Shown here one piece after another: positions 11,061 through 21,059 of a stretch of 64,000 nucleotides of DNA. A program made the position numbers and the translations under genes. Source of the stretch: Catonia carolina (lineage: Eukaryota; Arthropoda; Insecta; Hemiptera; Achilidae); contig JAQMRL010000007.1 of NCBI GenBank assembly GCA_035578175.1, forward strand, positions 47,048,391 to 47,112,390, in the 5' to 3' direction. The notes below the pieces were generated by a model. The model worked only from the letters and a program-made list of their open reading frames with translations. It was not told the origin of the DNA and made no database searches. Position 1 is the stretch's first letter. Each line of letters starts with the position of its first letter.

Positions 11061-11897
11061 GAGTTAAGACAGGTGAAAAGTTTTATTTGTGTGTAATTCA
11101 GTAAGCTTTTATTTGAGTCATTCATACGGTAAAAGTTTGTGAGGGTCTCAAAAGGTGAAGATCGTCTGACATCTGGATATCGAATATTTTTCTCCAATGG
11201 TAATCATTTGTTCACTGGATGCTACAGCGGCCAACCCAAGTAATGGGACTTATGATTAAAGAACAAGATTATACGGATAAGAATCGGGGAGGGGACTTTA
11301 AGAACTGATTAAAATAAATATGACGGTATGCATAAGCGGTTTTGTGATGACCCTCAGTTCGTATGTGACCGCTTCGTCTATTATACAAACAAATGAACAA
11401 ATGAATGAATGTCTTTGAGTAGTGCAGTACCGCTTAACCTAGGCTGACGCCGCTACCTGTATCAACCACATTACTGCCGCTGATTTCTATTATAATAATT
11501 ACTTTCACTGTAATAAACTTGTAAGGCGATCGCAGTCTATCTAATTTTAGATAGATTATTATTTCATTTTCTGATGTGCTACTTCAACAGTTTCTAAAAT
11601 TTACTTTTATTTCACCTTTTGATCACCTGTTCTACAATTTGTCTAATTCTATTTCAATTCTAAACACCAAGTTCCTTTCACCACTCATTTGTAAATTACT
11701 GTGTCCGCATTTGAAAAATCTATCTACAGCTACCGGTCACAAGTGTGGACTCCTTCATCATGATACTATATTTCATTAAACCATTTTTACTATTTTTGCC
11801 CAATTTAAACCATTTATTTCAATGTTAAACTTTCACTTGAATTGTCTTGGCATATTTTTTTTGAGAATTATCGTAAAGCGAAGTGTTCGACATAGAA
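11061..11897. other. No recognised feature
   Basis: AT-rich sequence without a gene-like frame. The frame at 11576-11779 has no motif. No repeat relation to the rest of the window was seen. Confidence 0.4.
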
Positions 11898-12050
11898 CGG
11901 CCTGGTAGTGTACCACTTCATCGCAACCTGGTTCTGAACGTAGGGTTCCGGGTTCAATTCCCAGTCAAGCGTGGAAAATTTTCATCTTTTATCCTACACT
12001 AACTGACTTCATTAATTATGCACAAAACACTGAATGTAAAAACAAAAAGA
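11898..12050 (+). mobile_element. Degenerate tRNA-headed SINE-like sequence
   Basis: CGGCCTGGTAGTGTACCA resembles a decayed A-box region. GGGTTCCGGGTTCAATTCCC is a clear B box/T-arm, followed by GTCAAGCGTGGAAAATTTTC as in the SINE heads elsewhere in the window. The tail does not match families A or B well. It lies just upstream of a better SINE copy at 12084. Confidence 0.45.
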
Positions 12051-12083
12051 GTTAGATAATAATTTCCGACTCGTCTGTAAAGT

Positions 12084-12262
12084 GGCTGGCCCGTTGGCAT
12101 AGAGGTTAGCGCAACTGGCTTCTACGCCAGGGTCCCGGGTTCAGTTCCCGGTCAGGTCTGACATTTTTTCATCATTCATCTTCATCTATCACCCTTCTTA
12201 CCGTCTGCATCAGCACTAATTCCAAAAACAGTCGGACGGAAAACCAAAAAAAAGAAGAAATT
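12084..12262 (+). mobile_element. SINE family A, full length
   Basis: The head GGCTGGCCCGTTGGCATAGA carries an A box and CCCGGGTTCAGTTCCCGG a B box. The body TCTGACATTTTTTCATC is followed by the tail CCGTCTGCATCAGCACTAAT, CAGTCGGACGGAAAACC and an A-run. Flanks GTCTGTAAAGT (12073-12083) and GTCTGTAAGGT (12263-12273) form an 11-bp target duplication with one mismatch. Transcription by RNA polymerase III from the internal boxes and mobilisation by a LINE are expected from the class. Confidence 0.85.
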
Positions 12263-12499
12263 GTCTGTAAGGTCTTCGGGCGAATAGTTGTTTTTATAAG
12301 AAATCAAATTTAAGTGGACAGCAGCGAAAAACCTAGGCATACTTTATCAGTAAATAATTAGACAAATTTTGATGCAATTCTACCAGGAAATGGTAAATTT
12401 CTGCTGAACCACATCCAAGATATTGATAAATTGAGTAAATTCAAAATTGCAACATATTTCATTTCCTTCTTTCTTATGTGAATTTTCTCCACTATATAC

Positions 12500-12830
12500 A
12501 TGTACCGCCGTTTTTAGGTTTGGAGAGAACATTTTAAATTGCTATTAAACTAAGCCTCGTACACAGAAAATATAAAATTTGTGGGTTTTTCAATTTTCTT
12601 TAGTTTCTTTCATGTTTATTTTTCTCTATAAAACTCACAGCAAGGTTTTAATATAGAAAAACTGATTTAAAATTCTTCAAGACATATGCTAATGCGCCGA
12701 TAACGATCTCAGTGATTGTAGTAAAAGACTAAATTCAATCAAAATCATAAAAGACATCGTATTGGTGTGAAGTACAATTAATTTTTGAGTTCATGCTTAA
12801 TGCCAAAATCTCGTTGGTAGCCGGTAGAGA
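12500..12830 (-). repeat. Possible ancient HINE-related sequence
   Basis: AAATTGCTATTAAACTAAGC and the following CTCGTACA resemble the HINE landmark 'AAATTACCGCTAAACTAAGCGTTATACA' in reverse orientation. About 270 bases further a GAGTTCATGC segment sits near where the HINE core has its CAAGTTTCAAGTTC block. Similarity is weak and patchy; treat as a guess. Confidence 0.3.
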
Positions 12831-13240
12831 AAATCCGTGTAATGTTCACCACCAATGTTCAAGTCAGTTGAAAATAAGTAGCAGTTTTGGCTCAACATGG
12901 TTGCAAAAACAGATCTGGTATGAGGGTTAAAATAGTGGCCACGATCGCAGTGTTACAATCAGTACCTATACAAGCCTACGGCAGACTGAGTGAAAACATT
13001 GGTGACAGACAATCAGATGTATCACATCTAAATCATCTGGAAACAGAATAATTGAAAATAATATTAAAATTAATATTTTCTTTCTGAAAGAATTTATTGA
13101 AGTTGGCAAGAGTCAAATGGAGTGTGGTAGACCGAACTTACATATTTTAACATAACATTTGTTCCTGACATATGAAATAGTAACTATTTCATTATTAACT
13201 TTTTTTTTCATTATTAACTATTTTTAACTATTTTATTTCA

Positions 13241-13267
13241 GTTAGCCCGTAACTGTTACGGGCTAAC
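13241..13267. repeat. Perfect 13-bp palindrome (hairpin with 1-nt centre)
   Basis: GTTAGCCCGTAAC, T, GTTACGGGCTAAC form an exact inverted repeat of 13 bp around one base. It is one of the few G+C-richer words in an AT-rich surrounding that has TTATTAACT repeats just upstream. No role can be assigned; it could be a transposon footprint or a regulatory dyad. Confidence 0.7.
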
Positions 13268-15366
13268 CAAATAGTTATAAACCACCAATGTGGAACCACT
13301 GAAAAACTAATAGACCTATTGAATAAAAATATCCTTAATTACCGTATAGTACAGAAAAACAGTAGCTAGGTACATGCTTAAATATAGTAACTCTAATTAG
13401 CCGTCACCTTAAAATTACTTATTTTTGAAATGTAATCGCACATTGCCGCAAACCTAAGCTTTGTGCAAAAGCTGTTTCATTATAGACATATTTTTGTTTC
13501 TGGTGTAATATGCAAAAACGGCTGTCATATTGAGAAACCGGGGTTTCGAATGAGAATAGACTCTTAAGAATTTTTCTAGAGATATTTTCCCAGGGGTATA
13601 TCCTCTCATTAGGCCAAGGTGATGAAGTAAATAATTCAAATTTAATCCATACCGTTTTCAAGAAAAATTGAACTTTTTATAAATTCTTCATCGGCATATG
13701 GTAAACCTACTCATGATTTTCAGAGTAGACGGCTACTTCCAGAACCCCTTAAAATACTCCAAATCAGCTAATTTTTAAGTTTCAGTTCAATTAGAACTCA
13801 ATGACATACTGGAGAAAGGAATTGCCTTGCAAAAATAACTTTTTGGATTGGAGGGGCGACAAAATGTAAAGCTTTGTACGGCTGTACTTCTTATCTGTAT
13901 CAATTAATTGATCAACTCAGTTTTACGTGAAGCAATAAAAAATTGTTGATCATTATTCATACAAGTGACGGTGGCATGTGCTGCTATCTGGTGGATAAAG
14001 CCGAAGACACTAATAAAACTTGTTTTGTGTAGAGAGAAGGCTCAATGAAAAGGAAACGTTTACAACTTTACAGTAGCTACGCTATTCACAAGAGAGTAGG
14101 TTATTGTTCAAATGTTAGCCTATTTTTGATGTCTTGCAATACAGCCTCTATATACGCACAGGATGATATCAGGCTGGCATTTTTGAATATTAGGCATATC
14201 ATCACAATCATCCACCACACTCTGAATCCGAGATAACGTTTTTTATGTTTTGTGTCAGTTTGTTTGCGTATGTATTCTTGCATGCGGATCTTATTGAACT
14301 CTACCCAAAACTGAAATCCACACTGAGCTGAAACTTGAAAACTACCAGAGGCTATCTAGGAAAAAACCCTATCCAGTAAAATAATCTGTTATGATTTTGA
14401 TGGACACGATCGGAACGATTTACAAACTGGTCCTTCAGTTCCGAATCTATTTGTGGTTGTTTTTTTTTAATTGCATTCAGGAGACTCCCCAAGGAAATAT
14501 AGAAAATGTCAACAATTTGTAAGTTAACTTAATACGTATCTCCTAAATACACACGTCACTTAAATAAAACATTAACCAACTTTTAAATACAATTTACTTA
14601 AATACTTCAACAAGTGTGTCATCTTAATAGTATTTACCTAATAGTAAGCAGTTTTCTTCAGCATTCGGTCAGATGTTTATTTGTTTCTTGTTCGCAGTAA
14701 TATTAATGTGAACGATTATTTGATGGATGAGACATATGTCATCCATCAAATAATTGTTTAGCTTTTTAAACAAATACAGACCAGCACAATTATTTACGGG
14801 TTGTAATTGAACGATGTATTTTATATCTGCTCAATTAAGTTTTCTAATAACGTAATGCGTTACTAGCGTAGTAATCGTTTCTGTTACTTCTGTTGTAATT
14901 GTGGACATTAAGATCCTGTATAACGGTATTATGCCTAACATTTATATTATCTGCTAAAAAATGTAAAGTGAGAGAATTTTAAGCAATTTAAGCTCCTTAT
15001 ATAGTTTTCTGCGTAAGGTGAAGTGGTTAGCTTCTACAATACACCTAATAATAGCTTTAAAAGTAGCAATTTTTCGATGGATTTCGGTAGCGACAAAGAT
15101 AAAAGTCCTTAATCATTTTTTCTCTCCGAGGTCTCCTTATGGGTTAAAATTTATGTCAGTGAGTGAGTAAGTCAATGTCCCTGGAGCTTTATCTTATAGA
15201 ATGTGACCTAACTGTGTAAATATAACACAACAAACTGAATTTTTTTTTCATTTGACTCCTAAATTCAAAATTAATTCATTGCCAAAAATACTAAAAAATA
15301 TTTATAAATAAAAAATTAACATAATTAATCGTACGTTAAAATATATATACATATAAGATTATTGGT
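13268..15366. other. Mostly featureless; possible ancient HINE relative at 13430-13840
   Basis: From 13430, ATCGCACATTGCCGCAAACC and TAAGCTTTGTGCAAAA resemble the HINE core 'ATCGCAAATTACCGCTAAACTAAGCGTTATACAAAA'. About 330 bases on, TAAGTTTCAGTTC and a GAGAAAG-like word occur near the spacing expected from intact copies, so a very old minus-oriented relative is plausible. Overlapping minus frames at 13419-13661 are not convincing genes. The rest (13840-15366) shows only the palindrome at 14715. Confidence 0.35.
14715..14754. repeat. Imperfect 40-bp palindrome
   Basis: ATTATTTGATGGAT (14715-14728) is the exact complement of ATCCATCAAATAAT (14741-14754), and the centre contains the smaller palindrome GACATATGTC. 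The arms are 14 bp around 12 bases. No function is evident. Confidence 0.7.
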
Positions 15367-15545
15367 GACCGCCTCCGTGGTGTAGTGACTAGAGCGCTAG
15401 CCTACAAAACGGAAGGTCCCCAGTTCGATTTCTGGCTAGGTTCTGAAAATTTTAACATGTTCAAACCCACCTTTGTAGTACCAAAACCCACACTAGTCAC
15501 TAATGACCAAACTGTCAATGCGACTTTAAATAAACTAAAAAGAAA
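15367..15545 (+). mobile_element. SINE family B, second copy
   Basis: The head ACCGCCTCCGTGGTGTAGTG carries an A box and CCCCAGTTCGATTTCTGGC a decayed B box. The body later gives CACACTAGTCACTAATGACC and GTCAATGCGACTTTAAATAA, matching the copy at 8518. It has an A-rich end and no clear target duplication. Confidence 0.7.
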
Positions 15546-15587
15546 GGTTATTATAAATATTTTTCATTACTAAGAATATTAGACATA

Positions 15588-15588
<1 letters not shown>

Positions 15589-15634
<46 letters not shown>
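15589..15634. repeat. (TA)n microsatellite
   Basis: An uninterrupted run of TA dinucleotides, about 23 units. Confidence 0.95.
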
Positions 15635-15638
<4 letters not shown>

Positions 15639-16979
15639 TGATTAGAATTATTATTTTATTTTGCAATAATAATAATACGTTATTTACAAAAATGAGGATA
15701 CAATTTTAATCTTAACATTTTATATTATTTTTGTAAACACATCCATTTCTATTACCCCAATCATTCCAATAACCGAGGCGGTAGGATTTGACATATCCAA
15801 CTATGGTTAACAAACCATGTACCAGGATATGTAAAAAAAACTATTTCACTAATTTATTAACTATTTACCACAAAACATTTTGTAAGTGAGCTTACCGTTA
15901 ACTTTGTCCTTTACATAGCATCAATTTCATATTGTCTCTTTCGATATTAATTATCTATTTCTACATTTCATTCTTAAATTTAATTTAATTCTGTACAGTT
16001 ATATGTTTAAGTAACAGGTTATAAAATTTGGGGGCCAAGTGAGTGAAATGTCGCTCATATAGCACACTTCTCGTTCATTTGGAAGAAGTAAGGGTTTTAT
16101 GCCTCGTGTCGTACTTATGAGATCTATTTTGGATGTTCAATTTACTCTTATGCAACGTTCTCAAGAGCTCCCTTACAAACAGTTACCTGACGTTCATTAC
16201 TTGAAATTCCGAAAAAAGTTTGGCTGACGGATGACGAGGCACTTTTTGACTTACAACTTTTAAAATTGGTTTATGTACTACTAACAGGGGACTCAAATAG
16301 CAAAGGAAGCACCACCTCAAACTACAATCTCGTAAGTCAAGATTGACTGCACCGTAGAAAAGTAAACAATTTTCAGGGTTTCAATTTTAAGGACACTTTT
16401 AAGTTTCTTGAATAAATATGTAGTTTTCCTTAGAGTCTGACATAATAAATTTATGTGTTTCTTTGACTAAAGCAAAAATTCTGCTGTTATTCCTATGTAC
16501 CTTATTGACTGTTCCTTAGTTATTTTACATCTGTAACTGGTAAATTCTAAGCAGCTATGTTTTGTTTATATTGAAACGGTAATTTCAAATATATTCTTTT
16601 GCATATTGATAGTTCAATTTGTTTTGACAGCCCTATACTCAATTTTCTAGTTATAAGTGAATCCGAGATTTGTTTATCAACACCCTCTCCAGTAATTATT
16701 TACGCATACATTTTGTTAATTTAATACTGTAATGATTATTCTGAAAATGAAAACTGTAATCATTGGTAACTTTTGGACGAGTATTATATGGGAATTTACA
16801 AATTTGGAATACCAGTTTATTTCTGTCTGTATAAATAATGAGGGGTTTTACGTATTTTATCTGATTGTTATCACATAAAAATCCTGAAAAATAAATAATC
16901 TTGGGTATCGTCTAGGTCTACCAAGTGCCACTCAAATAACACGTGTTTGTGCGATAAATTATTTGTTATGTATCAAGTG

Positions 16980-16981
<2 letters not shown>
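15635..16981. other. No recognised feature
   Basis: AT-rich, no usable open frame, no repeat shared with the rest of the window. Confidence 0.4.

Positions 16982-17026
<45 letters not shown>
16982..17026. repeat. (CT)n microsatellite
   Basis: About 22 CT units without interruption, next to the last recognisable part of the minus-strand LINE relic. Confidence 0.95.
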
Positions 17027-17027
<1 letters not shown>

Positions 17028-17437
17028 ACTTATTTCCAAACCATAGTAAAACGAAGAGTAGACATAGGCATAATAGATTTTATTTTATAATGTCCAAATT
17101 GTTTATTAAATTCGTTCTATAAAATGTATAAATGAGATATTTTAATTTATAAAATAGATTTTGTGTATGTGCGTTAAATTTAATGTGGTTATCCAATATG
17201 ACTCCGAGGTGCTAAACATTTGTAAACCTTATCAGTGAGTAATCATGGGTAATTTGAATAGTTCCTTAAGTTATGTATTTTAACCTTAATTCTTTCGATG
17301 GTTGACTAATATCATTAGGCAAAAAAGTATTTTTTTTAAATTTAAGGATAAAATATGATTATTTAACCAAATTTTAACCTTTATTATTCCATTATTAGCC
17401 AGTGATTACACGTGTATCTAAAAATCGCAGTGAAATA

Positions 17438-17985
17438 TCGAATGTTTCAAAAAGGACGCAACCGTAACATTAAGAAGGTAGAATACGGTAGAAGGTACAG
17501 GGAAATTTCATATCTCCTTATATGTCAGTTGGTAACACTGTATTCAAGGTTAACATTTTGTGATAATTAAAATGTCTTTATTGTGCACAAGTATCTATTG
17601 TATCAACGATGTCGTTTTCCAAAGACGAACCTGTGTTCGTCTTTTACACTAGCAGATATTTCTTGTAAGGATATTTGAAAAGTGTCGTTTTTAAAAACAA
17701 TCCTCATACATTTGAAAAATTGAAGACGACTATTGAATGTTAGATTTCTAACATTGATGAGCAAACATTACAAAAAATGGCAACAAATGTTACAAAACGT
17801 GCATGAACCTACATTCGGGCTACATGGAATCATTTTTAGCATCTATTATAAAGTTATTAATGGTATGCTTCATTGTGATCTGAATATGTTTTTGTATAAC
17901 TATAATAAATATTTCAATAATTTAATGTTATTTTACTACGTTCAGGTCAGCTGAAACCGAGTTGCGTCCTCTTTGAAACACCCGT
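17438..17985 (+). mobile_element. Mariner-like MITE/deletion derivative inside the LINE
   Basis: The left end TGTTTCAAAAAGGACGCAAC and the right end, complement TGTTTCAAAGAGGACGCAAC, form a ~20-bp terminal inverted repeat. TA flanks both sides (17436-17437 and 17986-17987). Near the right end the plus strand encodes LQKMATNVTKRACTYIRA and then a HF.HLL end, the usual C-terminus of an insect Tc1/mariner-related transposase. The DDE core is missing. The host LINE frame continues on either side, confirming the boundaries. Confidence 0.75.
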
Positions 17986-18115
17986 TAGTGACACTGTATT
18001 ATCAACATAGGATATTACGGAAAGGTTTGGTATGTTAATTAAATCGGTCACGTAAATTAGCAAGACTAGGGAAAGAAAACAGTGTCTTGTGGGAGTCCAA
18101 AGTCAGTAGAATGTT

Positions 18116-18506
18116 GTTGTTTAGGTCAACAGCCGAAAGGCTGGTTTTAACCTCTAGAGGTTTACTAAGTAAAAACGAGGAGTGAGGTGGTTCACCTTGC
18201 CTTCCTCACCGAGTTAAAAGAGTATGCTTATCAGCATGCCAGACCCTCCGAAAAGCACTTACTTTCCACCCTGCAAATGACACCTTCACTTCATTCACCA
18301 CAGGTTCTGGCTGTTTAGTGAAATTCATAACTCTCAGAGGAGATAACTGGAGTGAAGTCATTTACACCTCTACCTCTTCTGTTCTTAAATAGTTCGGTCA
18401 TAGAAATTTGCTGACTATGAGCTAAGAAACAGAACTTTTTTTGTAGCCCTGGAACCTGCAGATCGAGTGCAATTAATTTAACAGTCCACCTGCCCGTTAT
18501 GGGCAA
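18116..18506 (+). mobile_element. R390 dispersed repeat, copy 1
   Basis: This unit starts with GTTGTTTAGGTCAACAGCC and ends with CCTGCCCGTTATGGGCAA. Its most conserved core is GAGGAGTGAGGTGGTTCACC followed by TTGCCTTCCTCACCGAG. It is flanked by AGTAGAATGTT on both sides (18105-18115 and 18507-18517), an exact 11-bp target duplication, and it interrupts the LINE frame. Small hairpins lie near both ends (AGCC-GAAA-GGCT and GCCC-GTTAT-GGGC). There are no pol III boxes and no protein frame that I trust. The core resembles a repeat I recall from several arthropod genomes, but I cannot name it. Confidence 0.8.
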
Positions 18507-19132
18507 AGTAGAATGTTAGTTTTCCATTAAAGGATAGCATCTGCGTTCCTTCTGTTAGGTAGAAAAGAACAGCTAAAAAGCGTTTTAGCATTTTCTCTTT
18601 ATCTAACATTAGTAAGTGAGGATAAAACCAAAAGCTAGGTCTAAGAATAGAGCTAAAGTTTTTTATTTTTATTAAAATTGTTGTTGATTAGATTTGTTGA
18701 CTAAATAATTGCATTTAGCGTTGATCTACCTTTTTGGAAGCCATACGAGTTTTGTGTAAGCCTATTACATTTATTTTATCAAACAAATTTATTACTCTAT
18801 TTTCTATTATGTTTTCTCTTACTTAAGTAAGATTACTAAAAATTCTAGTGGAGCGATAATAATTGTTTGGGATTTTTTTATCTCCGGATCTCCGGTTTTG
18901 TGTGGCTTTTATTACTGTTATTTTGAATTGTTTTGAAAGTATTCTTCGATTAAACTTCTGTTAATTATATAGGTAAGAGGTTTAACTATGTTATCCGAAA
19001 TATTTTTGAGGCAAAGTGAAGTAATATTATCGTTTTCTGGTAAAGAATTGTTTTCTAAACTAAACGTATTTGTTATTACTTCGTCTTTGTTGGTTGGTTT
19101 TGAAAATAATAAACTCTTAGGAGACTGAGCGA

Positions 19133-19275
19133 ATGAATTTGTGTTGTTCAGATTTTTACAATTTTCCCATTAACTTGTTCGGATATTTTTATTCTACATT
19201 CTTATTTTTATTCTTATTATTTTTTATTATTATTTCTTATTATTTTTATTTTTATTTTTATTCTTGTCGAATTGA
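19133..19275. repeat. T-rich low-complexity run within the LINE relic
   Basis: Interspersed TTTTTATT/TTATTATT words. A plus-strand frame here (19133-19393) is low-complexity shadow translation of the minus-strand LINE. Confidence 0.6.
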
Positions 19276-19443
19276 TTGTTTAGGACATCAGCTTCTACTT
19301 CTGTTTTTTTTTCTTTCTAGTAACACTTGTGCTTTACACTGCCACTTTTGTTTGAACCTTTATTTTGTTGTAACTTATTATTGTAATATTTAATCCTCTC
19401 CCAATTTAAAATGCTAAAAATTAAAATTTCATAGCATAAATTT

Positions 19444-19838
19444 TCGCCCATAACGGGCAGGTGGAGTGTTAAATTAATTGCACTCGATCTGCTAGTTCCA
19501 GGGCTACATAAAAGTTCTGCTTCTTATCGTATAGTCAGCCAATTATAAGACTGAACTATTTAAGAACAGAAGAGGTAGAGGTGTAAAAGACACTAATCAG
19601 CGTTATCTCCTGTGAGAGTAATAAATTTCATTATGCAGCCAGACCCTGTGGTAAATGAAGTGAAGGTGTCATTTGCAGGGTGGAAAGTACGTGCTTTTGG
19701 AGGGCCTGGCATGCTGATAAGCATACTCTTTCAACTCAGTGAGGAAGGCAATAGCAAACAACTTCCCTCCTCGTTTTTACTTAGTAAACCTCTAGAGGTT
19801 CAAACCAGCCTTTCGGCTGTTGATCCAAACAACAACAC
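19444..19838 (-). mobile_element. R390 dispersed repeat, copy 2 (inverted relative to copy 1)
   Basis: Reverse-complement copy of the unit at 18116-18506, from CGCCCATAACGGGCAGG to GGCTGTTGATCCAAACAAC. CATAAATTT (19435-19443) and CATACATTT (19839-19847) are a probable 9-bp target duplication with one mismatch. Together with copy 1 it forms ~390-bp inverted arms 937 bases apart. The plus-strand frame 19612-19872 is read-through of the repeat. Confidence 0.75.
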
Positions 19839-19847
19839 CATACATTT

Positions 19848-20792
19848 AAGAGGAAAGTTAAGAAATGGTTAATAGTACTAGAAATGACCGGCAGCGAGAG
19901 TTTGGTGGTTGATGAGATATTTTGAGGGTGTCAGGGGGCTGAGAGCTTTGCTGTGGTTTTGTTACTGTTGTAGGCTTTATTAGTTTAGTATATGTCATGC
20001 ATGATTAAAAATGTTGTTATGATAGAATGTTTATTAAAAATATTATCAATGAATCTTCACTGAGGAATAATTTTTCGTGATGAACTATTTTTTCAAATCT
20101 ATTTATTGTTATGTTAAAAAACAGATGTAAATACTTCTGTTCATAGAAAAAATATTTTATTAATTGTTTGATTTAAAAATTTAATATTATGATACTTTTG
20201 TACACCAGTGCATCATTTATAAAGGTTTGTACTGTTTTCTTTTAAATTTATTGAGGTGCTATGGTTTTTCAATAAACTCTTTAGTTGTAATTAATTTGCT
20301 TTATTTATAAGCTTATTTCTATTTAAAGTGTAAATAGGTTAACTTTGTTCTGTTGCAGTTAGCATTAAACATTTTTTTCTTTTTCAGGTTTAATATCATG
20401 CACTTATATTATGTGTTTAATATTAAAAGATTTATATGTAAAAGTTTCATTATAAATATTTATAGATTTGCAGTTCATAAAATATTGTTTAGTAATAAAA
20501 TACAACTCACTATTAATATATAGATTCTATAGTTAAGAAAAATTTCTTACAAGAGAAGAAGTTATTGTTTCTACTGTTGTATATTTATATGTTATTATTA
20601 TTATTATTATTATTATAATTATTATTACACTCGAACACGTATTGTTACATTGGGGTAATAAATTCATTTAGGTTAAGCATAATATAATTTTATAGACTAG
20701 TTATCAATTAATAAAAAGTTGTTACATTTATTATATAACCATTAAATTCCTCTTGCCTTTGGGTAGATGGTAAGAGAAATAAATTAAAAAAG
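19848..20792. other. AT-rich stretch, possibly eroded LINE sequence
   Basis: It lies between two minus-strand LINE pieces and may be an eroded linker of the same element, but the translations show no recognisable motif. A short (ATT)n run is at 20592-20627. Confidence 0.35.
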
Positions 20793-21023
20793 CTATTTAA
20801 AATAAATTGGGTATTGTTTATATTCTTCTATTAATCGGCTATTAAATGATTGCTTTGTTAATTCACTACGCATTTTATCTCTCTTTATCAATGATCTTAT
20901 TTTGCCCGGGGTGATCCAGTTTTTTATGTAATTTTTTAACTGCGTTTTGAATAAGTAATGAAGGAATTGGAAGATCAACTGGATCAATTCAATATGAACA
21001 ACTCGGCAAAAATACAAAGACAT
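20793..21023 (-). pseudogene. LINE ORF2 fragment, linker between endonuclease and reverse transcriptase
   Basis: The frame contains IKNWITPGKIRSLIKRDKM, then ELTKQSFNSRLIEEYKQY. 'PWITxGIxxSIxxRDKLxxKLKKxPxNxxLxxxYKxYRN' is the conserved linker upstream of the polymerase in jockey-type elements. It has the same strand as the LINE at 17027-19430 and could be its 5' part, displaced by insertions and erosion. Confidence 0.55.
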
Positions 21024-21059
21024 AATATCTATGCACCAATAAATTATTCAGCTTCCTCA

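Larger units (their letters stand above)
17027..19430 (-). pseudogene. Non-LTR retrotransposon (jockey-type) reverse transcriptase, split by two insertions
   Basis: Reading the minus strand from ~19140 to ~18520 gives SFAQSPKSLLFSKPTNKDEV, then ENDNITS, then LCLKNISDNIVKPLTYIINR, a decayed finger region, and GRSTLNAI-like and LDLA-like blocks. After the R390 insertion (18116-18506) it continues with GLPQDTV and SYVDNTV (18104-17990), the decayed polymerase box normally YADD. After the MITE (17438-17985) it resumes with VKIWLNNHILSLNLKK, HLGVILDNHIKFNAH, LFYKLKYLIYTFYRTN and a YYGLEIS-type thumb end near 17040. Many stops make it a relic. Clade assignment is by style only. Confidence 0.75.

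Noticed and set aside
19612..19872. 86-codon plus-strand frame that looks protein-like
   Set aside because: It is read-through of R390 copy 2. The same sequence in other copies is frameshifted, so no conserved protein is implied.
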